Shown here: positions 42,931 to 51,497 of the stretch, in pieces | How positions within the stretch are numbered: the first letter of the stretch is position 1 | Layout: every line of letters starts with the position of its first letter | DNA from: Dactylosporangium aurantiacum | GTDB lineage: Bacteria > Actinomycetota > Actinomycetes > Mycobacteriales > Micromonosporaceae | Direction: 5' to 3' | DNA: 64,000 bases | Assembly (NCBI RefSeq): GCF_000716715.1 | Contig: NZ_JNYJ01000047.1 | Span: 103,498-167,497 of the forward strand | Position numbers and translations under genes: made by a program | Notes under the pieces: model-generated | The model's input: only the letters and a program-made list of their open reading frames with translations | The model's database searches: none | Told to the model about the DNA's origin: nothing

Positions 42931-44136
42931 CTAGAGGAGCGCGGGGCGGGTGCGGCGGGCCCGGGCGACGACGGGTGGCACGAGCGCGCCGAGGACCGCG
43001 AACACGGCGCCGAGCAGCAGCCACCCCGGGACGCCCCAGCCGACGGCGAGGCTGGTCACCACGAACGGCGCCAGCATCTGGCCCAGCTGCAGGCCCATCG
43101 AGTAGGCGCCCTGGTACTGGCCGTGCGCGTCGGACGGGGCGAGGCCGAACGAGATGCCCCACCCGGCGGCCGAGTGCCACAGCTCGCCGGTGACGTGCGC
43201 GAGCGCGCCGAGCACGAGCAGCACGACCGTCACCGGCATGCTGACCTGGCCGCTGCAAGCGAACAGGGTGCAGCCGGCGAGCAGCGCCAGGCCGGCGCGC
43301 CGGGAGGCGCGGGCGGCGCCGGTCAGCGACTCGGTGCCGCGGGCGGCCCGGACCTGGAACAGCACCACCGCGGTCGTGTTGACGAGGAACACGACCGCGA
43401 TCAGCCAGCGCGGGGCGTCGGTGCGGTGCGCGATCCACAGCGGGAGCGCCACCTCGAACAGTCCGAAGTGCGTCGCCATCAGGCCGTCGAGCACCACGAA
43501 GGCGAGGAACGGCCGGTCCCGCAGCGCGACCAGCCGCGGGCCGTGCGTGGGGGCGGGCGCGGCCGGCACCGGGGCGAGCCCGCGCAGCACCAGCGCGGCC
43601 GCCGCGTAGGTGGCCGCGTCGAGCAGGATCAGGGTCACGTACGCCTGCCGCGTGTCGACGGCGAGCCCGACGCCGGCGACGGCGGCCCCGGCGGCGATCC
43701 CGACGTTGGTGACGGAGCGCAGGTAGGCCCGGGTGTGCACGCGCCGGTCGGCGGGCACCGCGCCGGCGATGACGGCGCCCCTGGCGGCCCGCTGCGCCGC
43801 GTCGGCGACGGCCATCGGCACCCCGACCAGCAGGTAGGACCGGAACCCGTCGACGGTGACGAGGGCGACCGACCCGGCGGCCAGGGCGAGCAGCCCGGCG
43901 AGCAGGACCCCGCGCGGGCCGCGGCGGTCCGCGACGTACCCCATCGGCGCGCTCGACACGAGGCCCACCAGCGCGGTGACGGTGAGCGCCAGGCCGGTCT
44001 CCCGTACGCTCAGCCCGACCGAGCGGGTCAGGAACAGCGCGACCGACGTCATCGACACGCCGTTGCCGAACGTGTTGACGAGCGTGGAGACGGCGAGCAG
44101 GCGCAGGGGTCCGGGTTCGGGGAGCATGCCCGCCAT
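42931..44136 (-). CDS. MFS transporter
   Basis: 401 codons from ATG at 44136. Twelve hydrophobic segments, with 'MGYVADRRGPRGVLLAG' as the MFS motif A between spans 2 and 3. 'AHGQYQGAYSMGLQLGQML' in the second half is usual in actinobacterial drug or sugar exporters. No ribosome site; a 22-base palindrome begins one base upstream of the start codon, so the message is probably leaderless and directly repressed. Confidence 0.85.
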   Translation of the reverse strand: MAGMLPEPGPLRLLAVSTLVNTFGNGVSMTSVALFLTRSVGLSVRETGLALTVTALVGLVSSAPMGYVADRRGPRGVLLAGLLALAAGSVALVTVDGFRSYLLVGVPMAVADAAQRAARGAVIAGAVPADRRVHTRAYLRSVTNVGIAAGAAVAGVGLAVDTRQAYVTLILLDAATYAAAALVLRGLAPVPAAPAPTHGPRLVALRDRPFLAFVVLDGLMATHFGLFEVALPLWIAHRTDAPRWLIAVVFLVNTTAVVLFQVRAARGTESLTGAARASRRAGLALLAGCTLFACSGQVSMPVTVVLLVLGALAHVTGELWHSAAGWGISFGLAPSDAHGQYQGAYSMGLQLGQMLAPFVVTSLAVGWGVPGWLLLGAVFAVLGALVPPVVARARRTRPALL

Positions 44137-44137
44137 T

Positions 44138-44159
44138 AAACAATACGTACGTACGGTTT
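44138..44159. promoter_or_regulatory. 22-bp palindromic operator next to the MFS start
   Basis: AAAC-NN-TACGTACGTA-NN-GTTT reads the same on both strands except for the two NN pairs. It is typical in form for TetR-family operators and overlaps the position expected for the -10 box (TATTGT on the minus strand). A bound repressor would block the promoter. Confidence 0.7.
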
Positions 44160-44169
44160 GCTGCCCCGG

Positions 44170-45300
44170 TCAGGCGGCGGCGGTCACCCGCCCCGCCAGA
44201 TCGGCCCGGATGCGCTCCAGGGTCGCGGCCATCGCGTGCGGCATCTTGCGGTCGCGGCCGCTGATCCGCTCGAAGGCCATGATGCCGCGCCCGGCGCTCA
44301 GCGCCATCGTCTGCACCAGCCGCGTGCCGCCGGGCACCTCGGTCAGCGCGAAGCGCCAGGTGGTGCTGTCGGGGTACCGGCCGCGCCGCAGGGTGCGGAA
44401 GGCGAACTCCACCCCGGGCTCGGCCGTGATCACCACGCACTCCCGGGTCCACCGGGCGATGCCGCTGCGACTCGACCCGCGGAACCGGGCGCCGGGCACC
44501 GCGCCGGTCGCGGCGTCGTCCCACGCGCAGCGGTAGCACTCCGGGCTCCACCGGCCCATCCGCGTGACGTCGGCGACGGCGGCGTAGACGTCGCCCGGCG
44601 GCGCGGGGATGACCACCTCGGCCCGGGCGCTCAGGGCGACGTCCCGCTCGGCCGGCGCGAGGTCGGCGTACGCGTCCTGCACCCGCCGGGCGTACCGCCC
44701 CCGGGTGGTGGCGTGGATCAGCCGCAGGAGCAGCCCGCCGGAGCGCGCCACCCGCTCGGCGAGGACCGCGTCGGCGGCCATCACCCACGGCAGGGCGAAC
44801 CCCATCTTGATCGGCAGCGCCTTGCGCATCGCCTTCTCCATCGCGGCGTGCCGCTCGGGGCCGATGTGCGCCGCGACGATCGGCACGACCACGGCCTCCT
44901 CCTCGGCGAGGTGCTCGACCATGAGGTCGCGCAGCGCGACGGCGGCCTCCGCCAGCCGGCGGGCCGGCGCCTCCGCGACGCCGCCGGCGGCGAGCCGCTC
45001 CAGGGCGTCCTTGATGCGGTCCATCAGCGGGTCGAGCTCGCCGTGGTCGCCGCTGAGCGCCGCCAGCTCCGCGGTCGGGCCGACCGCCTCCCGCAGCATC
45101 GGCCACAGGAAGCCGTCCTCGCCGGTGTGGTGGTGATGGATGGTGCCGATCACGTCGGCGACGTGGTCGCGCAGCGCGGTGAGCTGGCGCGGGCCGGGCC
45201 GCCGGCGGCCGGCGGCGAGGCCCACCGCGAACTCGGCGAGCCGGTCGAGCTCGACCCGGATCGCGGCGTGCATCAACAGGTATCCGGACTGGTCTGTCAT
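44170..45300 (-). CDS. Hemerythrin (HHE) - SRPBCC fusion protein
   Basis: 376 codons from ATG at 45300, with GAGGAG upstream. Residues 1-170 are a hemerythrin-like four-helix bundle with the iron ligands in 'TIHHHHTGEDGFLWPML', 'DHGELDPLM' and 'HLAEEEAVVVPI'. Residues 225-370 form a SRPBCC/polyketide-cyclase-like hydrophobic-ligand domain ('IPAPPGDVYAAVADVTRMGRW' to 'TRLVQTMALS'). The protein is probably cytosolic. A di-iron sensor or oxygen/nitric-oxide binder joined to a lipid-binding domain is plausible. Divergent from a TetR gene. Confidence 0.8.
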   Translation of the reverse strand: MTDQSGYLLMHAAIRVELDRLAEFAVGLAAGRRRPGPRQLTALRDHVADVIGTIHHHHTGEDGFLWPMLREAVGPTAELAALSGDHGELDPLMDRIKDALERLAAGGVAEAPARRLAEAAVALRDLMVEHLAEEEAVVVPIVAAHIGPERHAAMEKAMRKALPIKMGFALPWVMAADAVLAERVARSGGLLLRLIHATTRGRYARRVQDAYADLAPAERDVALSARAEVVIPAPPGDVYAAVADVTRMGRWSPECYRCAWDDAATGAVPGARFRGSSRSGIARWTRECVVITAEPGVEFAFRTLRRGRYPDSTTWRFALTEVPGGTRLVQTMALSAGRGIMAFERISGRDRKMPHAMAATLERIRADLAGRVTAAA

Positions 45301-45312
45301 CGTGTTCGCTCC

Positions 45313-45351
45313 TCGATTATATTCGATGCAGCCACACTGTATTCGAGACAG
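45313..45351. promoter_or_regulatory. Operator-like elements between HHE-SRPBCC and TetR genes
   Basis: The AT-rich 70-base divergent gap has two copies of TATTCGA exactly 20 bases apart (45320 and 45340). The second sits inside CTGT-N7-ACAG (45337-45351) and the first next to a partial palindrome beginning TCGA at 45313. Two helical turns between copies fits binding of two TetR dimers. Confidence 0.5.
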
Positions 45352-45370
45352 CATGCATGGAGTCAATATC

Positions 45371-46015
45371 GTGGACACGACACAGAGCCGGGCCTACCGC
45401 TCGCCCCGGCGCCAGGCGCAGGCCGAGGCGACCCGCGCCGCGATCACCCGCGCCGCGGCCCGGCTCTTCGCCGACCGCGGCTACGCCGGCACCACGATGC
45501 AGGCGATCGCCGACGAGGCCGGGGTGGCCGTGGAATCGGTGTACAAGGCCGGCTCGAAGGCGCAGCTGCTGCGCCGTGCCCACGACGAGGCGGTCGCCGG
45601 CGACGACCGGCCGATCCCGCTGCTGGAGCGCGACGAGCTGCGCGCCGCCTTCGCCGAGGACGACCAGCGGGCGCTGATCCGCGCGTTCGCCCGCGCCATC
45701 GCCGGCCGGGCCCGCACGCTGACGCCGCTGAGCAGCGCGTTCGTGCAGGCCGCCGGCGCGGACCCGGCGATCGGTGCCACCTGGGAGGAGCTGGAGGCGC
45801 AGCGCCGCATCGACATGGGCCGGCTCGTCGAGGCCGTCGCGGCCCGCGGCCCGCTGCGCGACGGGCTGACCGTCGACCGCGGCACGACGCTGCTGTGGAC
45901 GGTGCTCAACCATCAGGCCGGCTGGCTGATCACCCAGCAGCTCGGCTGGAGCGACGAGCAGGTCGCCGACTGGATCGTCGAGCTGCTCACCTGCCTGCTA
46001 CTGCCGTCCGCCTGA
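45371..46015 (+). CDS. TetR-family transcriptional regulator
   Basis: 214 codons from GTG at 45371, where GGAG lies 9 bases upstream (ATG at 45353 is the alternative). The N-terminal domain 'ITRAAARLFADRGYAGTTM' and 'IADEAGVAVESVYKAGSK' is a TetR helix-turn-helix; the rest is a helical ligand domain. Probably controls itself and the divergent HHE-SRPBCC gene. The 3' end overlaps the convergent GGDEF/EAL gene by 18 bases. Confidence 0.88.
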   Translation: MDTTQSRAYRSPRRQAQAEATRAAITRAAARLFADRGYAGTTMQAIADEAGVAVESVYKAGSKAQLLRRAHDEAVAGDDRPIPLLERDELRAAFAEDDQRALIRAFARAIAGRARTLTPLSSAFVQAAGADPAIGATWEELEAQRRIDMGRLVEAVAARGPLRDGLTVDRGTTLLWTVLNHQAGWLITQQLGWSDEQVADWIVELLTCLLLPSA

Positions 46016-48628
46016 CCCGGCCGGCGCCGCCGCGGTCAGCAGCGCCCCGAAATCGGGGGCCGCCACCGGGCGGGAGAAGTGGAAGCCCTGCCCGACCGGG
46101 CAGCCCAGGCGGTGCAGCTCATGCGCCTGCTCGGGGTGTTCGATGCCCTCGGCGACCACCTCCAGGCCCAGCGCCGCGGCCAGGTCCAGGATCGCCCGGG
46201 CCAGGGCGGAGCGCTCCGCGCCCTCGGCGACCCCGTCGACGAACGGCTTCGGGATCTTCAGGATGTCGATCGGGAAGTCGTGCAGCCGGGACAGCGACGA
46301 GTAGCCGGTGCCGAAGTCGTCGACGGCGAGCTGCACGCCGAGGGCCTTGAGCTCGCCGAGCCGGTGCTGGGCGACCTCCGCGTCCTCGCGCAGCAGCGAC
46401 TCGGTGATCTCCAGGGTGAGCAGGTGCGGCGGCAGGCCGGAGCGGGCCAGGGTCTGCTGCACGTACAGCACGACCGCCGGGTCCTGCACCTGCCGCGGCG
46501 ACAGGTTCACGCTGATCTTGAGCCCGGGGCGCAGCGCCGCCCACTCCGCCGCCTGCCGGCACGCCGTGTCCAGCACCGCGTAGCCCAGCGGCAGGATCAG
46601 GCCGCTCTCCTCCGCGAGGGGGATGAACCGGTCCGGTGGGACGAACCCCTTCGTCGGGTGCGGCCAGCGCACGAGCGCCTCCGCGCCGACGAGCGTGCCG
46701 TCGGACAGGTCGACGAACGGCTGGTAGTACACGAGCAGGTCCTGCCGCTCGACGGCGCCGCGCAGCTCGTCGGCGAGGTCGAGCTTCTCCAGCAGGCCCG
46801 AGTGCATGCTGGGGGCGAAGTACGCGTACCGGTTGCGCCCCTGCCGCTTCGCCATGTGCATCGCGACGTCGGCGTTGGCCAGCAGCTCGTCGGCGTCCGG
46901 CGGGCGGTCGGGGTCGGGCAGGGCGATGCCGACGCTCGCCTGCGGCTGGATCTCCCGGCCGCCGATCGACAGCGGCTGGCGCAGCGTCGCCAGGACCCGC
47001 TCGGCGACCCGGGCGGCCTCGGCGGCGTCGTCGAGGTGCTCCAGCAGCATCGCGAACTCGTCGCCGCCGAGCCGGGCGGCGGTGTCGGCGGAGCGCAGGC
47101 AGGTCCGCAGGCGATCGGCGGTGGCCCGCAGCAGCCCGTCGCCGACGGAGCGGCCCAGCGAGTCGTTGATGGTCTTGAAGTCGTCGAGGTCCACGACGAG
47201 CACGGCGATGTGCCGGTACGGGTTGCCGCGCCGCTCCAGCGCGTGGTGCACCCGGTCGGCCAGCAGCGCCCGGTTCGCCAGGCCGGTCAGCTCGTCGTGG
47301 AACGCGCGGTGGGTGAGCTGCTCCTCCAGCGTCTTGCGTTCGGTGATGTCGCGGGTGGTGAGCAGGTAACCGCTGATGTCCGCGTCGTCGACGACCCGGC
47401 CCGCCGTCTCGGTGATGATGTACTGGCCGTTGACGTGCCGCAGCCGGCACTCCAGCGGCACGATCCGGCCGGTCTGCGCGGCCTCCTCCTCGGCGTCGCT
47501 GAGCAGCACCATCACCCGGCCCCGGTCGTCGGGGTGCACCAGGTCGAGCAGGGACGTGCCGAGCAGCGCCTCCGGGTGGTGCCCGAGCAGCGACGTCACC
47601 GACGGCGTCACGTACTGCAGCGAACCGTCCCGCCCGCAGATCGACAGCACGTCGGTGACCTGCTCGGTCAGGCGCTGGAAGCGGCCCTCGGCACGCTGCC
47701 GCTGCACCTCCCGCAGGACCGCCATCAGGTCCGCCATGCGGATCAGGACCAGGACGAACAGCACGGCCGACGCGGCGAGGAACACCGCGAGCTCGCCGCG
47801 CTGCGTCGAGCGCACCGTGATGACGGCCGGGATCAGCAGCGCCGCCACGGCGAGCAGCACCGCGAACCGCCCGCTGCTCAGCCGCGCCGGCCCGGCCGGC
47901 ACCGGCAGCGTGAGCCGGCGCATGTCCGGGTGCAGCGCGGCGCAGCCGATCCCCAGGTAGAACAGGATCCAGCCGACGTCGACCCACGAGCCGGCCCGGA
48001 ACTGCCCGTGCAGCGACTGCCACGTGTAGATCCCGTCGGTGACCAGCAGCGCGAGCAGGCTCGCCAGCAGCAGCCGGAACGAGGTGCTGCGGGCCGTCCG
48101 GCCGGTGCCGAGCCGGACCAGCACGGCCAGCACGAGCACGTCACCGAGCGGGTACGCGACCGCGGTGAGCCGCTCCAGCACCGGCCCGGCCGCGCCGAGG
48201 AACGGCCGGATCAGGAACACCCAGGTCAGCAGGGCCGCCCCGACCGTGATGATCGACGCGTCCAGCAGCGCCGCCCGGTCCCCGCCCGGGCTGCGCCGGC
48301 GCACCAGGATCGTCAGGGTCGCCGCGAGCAGCGGGTACAGCGCCAGGTAGAACACGTCGGCGACAGACGACCCCGTCGAGCGCTGGTTGTCCACCAGCTG
48401 CGGCCAGTAGAACAGCGCCTCGCCGACGGTGTACGACGTCAGGCCCGCGGCGGTCAGCAGCCACGGCAGCGGCCCCACCGGCCGGTGCCGGGCCACGCCG
48501 ACCACGACCGCGACCACCGCCGAGGACGCGATCGCGGTCCACACGACCGTCCGCACCGGCGAATCGGGCGTGAGGTAGTACACCGCACTGAGCGTCACAG
48601 CGATGCAGACATACGCCCGGACCAGCAC
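45998..48628 (-). CDS. Membrane PAS-GGDEF-EAL cyclic-di-GMP enzyme
   Basis: 876 codons from GTG at 48628, placed 7 bases after a GGGAGAGG ribosome site (48634 and TTG 48646 also in frame). About ten N-terminal membrane spans (residues 1-310) are followed by a PAS domain (about 325-445), a GGDEF domain with an intact 'LGGDEFAML' and an RSAD inhibitory site five residues before it, and an EAL domain ('GAEALVRWPHP', 'NLSPRQ', 'DDFGTGYSSLS'). The usual KID motif reads 'LKIPKPFVDG'. The protein likely makes and/or degrades cyclic di-GMP in response to a membrane or PAS signal. Confidence 0.9.
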   Translation of the reverse strand: MLVRAYVCIAVTLSAVYYLTPDSPVRTVVWTAIASSAVVAVVVGVARHRPVGPLPWLLTAAGLTSYTVGEALFYWPQLVDNQRSTGSSVADVFYLALYPLLAATLTILVRRRSPGGDRAALLDASIITVGAALLTWVFLIRPFLGAAGPVLERLTAVAYPLGDVLVLAVLVRLGTGRTARSTSFRLLLASLLALLVTDGIYTWQSLHGQFRAGSWVDVGWILFYLGIGCAALHPDMRRLTLPVPAGPARLSSGRFAVLLAVAALLIPAVITVRSTQRGELAVFLAASAVLFVLVLIRMADLMAVLREVQRQRAEGRFQRLTEQVTDVLSICGRDGSLQYVTPSVTSLLGHHPEALLGTSLLDLVHPDDRGRVMVLLSDAEEEAAQTGRIVPLECRLRHVNGQYIITETAGRVVDDADISGYLLTTRDITERKTLEEQLTHRAFHDELTGLANRALLADRVHHALERRGNPYRHIAVLVVDLDDFKTINDSLGRSVGDGLLRATADRLRTCLRSADTAARLGGDEFAMLLEHLDDAAEAARVAERVLATLRQPLSIGGREIQPQASVGIALPDPDRPPDADELLANADVAMHMAKRQGRNRYAYFAPSMHSGLLEKLDLADELRGAVERQDLLVYYQPFVDLSDGTLVGAEALVRWPHPTKGFVPPDRFIPLAEESGLILPLGYAVLDTACRQAAEWAALRPGLKISVNLSPRQVQDPAVVLYVQQTLARSGLPPHLLTLEITESLLREDAEVAQHRLGELKALGVQLAVDDFGTGYSSLSRLHDFPIDILKIPKPFVDGVAEGAERSALARAILDLAAALGLEVVAEGIEHPEQAHELHRLGCPVGQGFHFSRPVAAPDFGALLTAAAPAGSGGRQ

Positions 48629-48698
48629 GGACACCCCCTCTCCCAAAGCTCAGATCGGCCGGGGGCGGGCCGGGTTTACGAAGTCGCACCAACGCGGC

Positions 48699-48723
48699 AA
48701 CCCGAGGTGCCGCGCGGCCCGTC
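48699..48723 (+). promoter_or_regulatory. ECF-type promoter of the sigma factor gene
   Basis: GGC-AACC (AACC at 48699-48702), 17 bases, then CGTC (48720-48723), 8 bases before the GTG at 48732. AAC/GTC pairs with this spacing are typical of ECF sigma factor promoters, suggesting autoregulation and a leaderless message. Confidence 0.45.
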
Positions 48724-48731
48724 CCACTGGG

Positions 48732-49247
48732 GTGAAGACGTCCGACGAAGCAGAGTTCCGCGACTACGCCGGACCCCGGATGGCGGGCTGGCGACGCACC
48801 GCGTTCCTGCTGTGCCGGGACTGGCACCTCGCCGACGACCTCGTGGCGACGGTCCTGGACAAGTTGTACCGGCAGTGGCACCGCCGGGACGCGATCCGCA
48901 GCCTCGACGCGTACGTCGGCGGCATGCTGGCCCGCGCCGCCGTCGACGAGCACCGCCGGCCGTGGCGGCGCGAGCACCTGGACGACGACGATGACGCCCC
49001 GGTGCCCACGGCGCCCGGCGCCGCCGACGCCACCGTCGAGCGGCTGACCCTCGACTCGTACCTGGCCCAGCTCGGCCCGCGCCGCCGGGCGGTGCTCGTG
49101 CTGCGGTACTACTGCGACTTCTCCGTCGAGGAGACCGCCGAGATCCTCGGCGTGTCGATCGGCACCGTCAAGAGCCAGACCGCCCGCGGCCTGGAGACCC
49201 TGCGCGCGCTCGCCGCGCCGCCCACCGAGACCGTCAGGCAGGCATGA
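48732..49247 (+). CDS. SigE-family (ECF) RNA polymerase sigma factor
   Basis: 171 codons from GTG at 48732. Region 2 is 'RMAGWRRTAFLLCRDWHLADD' and following, and region 4 'RYYCDFSVEETAEILGVSIG' plus 'TVKSQTARGLETLR', with the short linker usual in the SigE family of Streptomyces and Micromonospora. The stop overlaps the ATG of the next gene by four bases. Confidence 0.88.
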   Translation: MKTSDEAEFRDYAGPRMAGWRRTAFLLCRDWHLADDLVATVLDKLYRQWHRRDAIRSLDAYVGGMLARAAVDEHRRPWRREHLDDDDDAPVPTAPGAADATVERLTLDSYLAQLGPRRRAVLVLRYYCDFSVEETAEILGVSIGTVKSQTARGLETLRALAAPPTETVRQA

Positions 49248-50077
49248 TGAGCCACCAGCAGCTGTTCGAACCCGTCCTCGCCGATGAGCCGCCCGCCCGC
49301 GACACCCTCGACGGCCTGGTGCGCCGGTCCCGGCGCCGCGTCCGGCACCGCCGGCTCGCCACGGCCGGCGTGGGCCTGGTCGCCGCCGGGGTCGTGGTCG
49401 TGCTGGCGCTGCCGGGTGCGGCACCGCCGGCGATGACCGGCGCACCGCCGACCACCGGGCCGGCGACCGCACCGCCTACCGGCACGACGAGCATCCCGCT
49501 GATCGATCCGTCCATCGGGCCGTCGACGCCGGCCCGGCCCGCGTCGGTGCTGCTCGGCGAGGACCTGACCGAGCCCAACGACGTCGCGCCGGGCCGGCTC
49601 ACCGACGCCTTCACCGCCGTGCTCAAGCAGGTCGCGCCGCAGGCCTGGCACGACGCGCTGATCATCAAGCGGCAGGTGACGTCGTCGACCTGGAACGCCG
49701 ACCTGGACTCCCCGCGGGCCACGATCGGCTACGACATCCAGGCCGAGATCCACGTCGACGGGGTGGCCGGCACCCTGGTCGTGACCCTCAAGCGCCGTGC
49801 CGTGGACGCCGGCTGCGCCGCCGCGTTCCCGCCCGACGTCTCCCCCGCGGTGCTGCGCGCGCAGTGCGCCGGCCCCGCCCGGCCGGGGACGACGCAGACG
49901 GTCCGCGACGAGGAGCCCGGCATGGTCCGGCACGTGGCGTGGCGGGACCGGACCGACGGCAGCGGCGTCGGCGCGTCGCTGGACAACCGGCCCGCCCTGG
50001 ACGGCGCGGCGCCGCCGCTGACCCTCGACCAGGTCGCCGCGATCGCCGCCGACCCCCGGCTGACGCTGTACCCCTGA
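49244..50077 (+). CDS. Membrane partner of the SigE-family sigma factor
   Basis: 277 codons from ATG at 49244, translationally coupled to the sigma gene. A short cytosolic N-terminus with basic residues, one span ('LATAGVGLVAAGVVVVLALPG') and a 200-residue outer domain with two cysteines. The place right after the sigma gene is that of an anti-sigma factor or co-regulator, though no zinc-binding anti-sigma motif is present in the short cytosolic part. Confidence 0.7.
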   Translation: MMSHQQLFEPVLADEPPARDTLDGLVRRSRRRVRHRRLATAGVGLVAAGVVVVLALPGAAPPAMTGAPPTTGPATAPPTGTTSIPLIDPSIGPSTPARPASVLLGEDLTEPNDVAPGRLTDAFTAVLKQVAPQAWHDALIIKRQVTSSTWNADLDSPRATIGYDIQAEIHVDGVAGTLVVTLKRRAVDAGCAAAFPPDVSPAVLRAQCAGPARPGTTQTVRDEEPGMVRHVAWRDRTDGSGVGASLDNRPALDGAAPPLTLDQVAAIAADPRLTLYP

Positions 50078-50089
50078 CCGTTCGGGCGC

Positions 50090-50848
50090 TCAGATGGTGA
50101 AACCGCCGTCGACGTTGACGGTGGCGCCGGTGATGTACCTGGCGTCCGGCCCCGCCAGGAACGCGACCGCCCCGGCCACGTCCGCCGGCGCCGCGTAGTG
50201 CCCGAGCGCGGTGAACCCGGTGACGGTGGCCGCGTTCGGGCCGTCGGCGGGGTTCAGGTCGGTGTCGGTGGCCCCGGGATGCACCAGGTTGACCGTGATG
50301 GCGCGCGGACCCAGCTCCCGCCCGAGCGACTTCGTCAGCCCGATCAGGGCGGTCTTGCTCATCGAGTACAGCGAGAACCCGGCGAACACCACCCGCTCCG
50401 CGGCATTGCTGCCGACATTGATGATGCTCCCCCCGGCGCTCATGTGCCGCACCGCGGCCTGGCTGGCCACGAACGGGGCACGCACGTTCACCGCGACGGT
50501 CTGCTCGAACTCGGCCAGGCTCAGGTCCTGCAACGCCCCGAGCAGGAACGCCCCGGCGTTGTTGACCAGGATGTCGAGCCGCCCGAGCTCGGCGGCGGCC
50601 CGGTCGACGGCGCCGGCCACGGCGGCCGGGTCGGCGCTGTCGGCCTGCACGGCGAGGACCCGCCTGCCGGCCGCCGTCACCGCGCCGGCCACCTCCGCCG
50701 CGCGCTGCCGGTCCTGCTGGAACGTGAACGCCACGTCGGCGCCGTGCGCCGCCAGCCGGCGCACCACCGCGGCGCCGATCCCCCGGCCGCCGCCGGTCAC
50801 CAGCGCCACCTTGCCCTCCAACGGGCGCGTGATCATGTCTGTCGTCAT
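50090..50848 (-). CDS. SDR-family oxidoreductase
   Basis: 252 codons from ATG at 50848. Classical short-chain dehydrogenase: 'ALVTGGGRGIGAAVVRRLA' (TGxxxGIG), 'ILVNNAGAFL' (NNAG), catalytic Ser in 'INVGSNAA' and 'YSMSKTAL' (YxxxK), ending 'ITGATVNVDGGFTI' as in 3-ketoacyl reductase-like members. The substrate is open. Longer open frames upstream are shadows. Confidence 0.88.
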   Translation of the reverse strand: MTTDMITRPLEGKVALVTGGGRGIGAAVVRRLAAHGADVAFTFQQDRQRAAEVAGAVTAAGRRVLAVQADSADPAAVAGAVDRAAAELGRLDILVNNAGAFLLGALQDLSLAEFEQTVAVNVRAPFVASQAAVRHMSAGGSIINVGSNAAERVVFAGFSLYSMSKTALIGLTKSLGRELGPRAITVNLVHPGATDTDLNPADGPNAATVTGFTALGHYAAPADVAGAVAFLAGPDARYITGATVNVDGGFTI

Positions 50849-50997
50849 GCGTCCCAGCCTCGCCTGCCAGGCGTTGTCCCGTCTGGCGGCGATCGGACAC
50901 GGCACTGGCCACCCGGACCTTCCCAACCCGTCCAAAGTCAAAGCCGCATCCCGGACCACCTTTCCACGACGATGCGCCGGGGATCCGGGGACTGCCG

Positions 50998-51420
50998 TCA
51001 TGCTCGCAGGCATCCTGTGACAGCCGAACAAACTTGGCCGGACGACCCGGCAGCCGCCACGGCGAGATCACCAACCAGCGCGGTCAGCTGCCGGGTCCGC
51101 CGCGCCCACCGGGTCGTCAGTTCGGGCACCTGTTCCCGGAATGTCTGCTGCGGGCAGTCCACGGTCAGACACCGCAGCCGCCGGACCCGTACCTCGACCA
51201 CGACGCCACGCCCTGCGACCGGCAGTGCGGCAAACCGCCGGCGGTGATAGGCATGCACACGCCCAGTCGACTCGGCGCATGTCGGGCACCCCACCTGCGT
51301 CGGCTGCGTCCTCGCCAGCATCCTCACAACCAGCCCTGATCGACCGCCTCATCGATGGGCAGCGAAAACAGTTCCGGAAGCGACGTCCTGACCCAGGCAA
51401 GATCGCACCACCGTCAGTCT
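50998..51420 (-). pseudogene. ISL3-family transposase N-terminal remnant
   Basis: 'VGCPTCAESTGRVHAYHRRR', 'VEVRVRRLRCLTVDCPQQTF' and 'VPELTTRWARRTRQL' are the zinc-finger N-terminus of ISL3 transposases. The upstream piece ('SLPELFSLPIDEAVDQGWL') ends in TGA and is in another frame, and the catalytic domain is missing after about 51030. It is a decayed fragment just downstream of the 776-residue gene. Confidence 0.8.
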
Positions 51421-51497
51421 TCCGCCCAGCCATCGACCGGAATCGACCAGGGCACCACCGTTCATGCGCCAGAGCCGAAGTGCCGGTGCGCCCGAGA

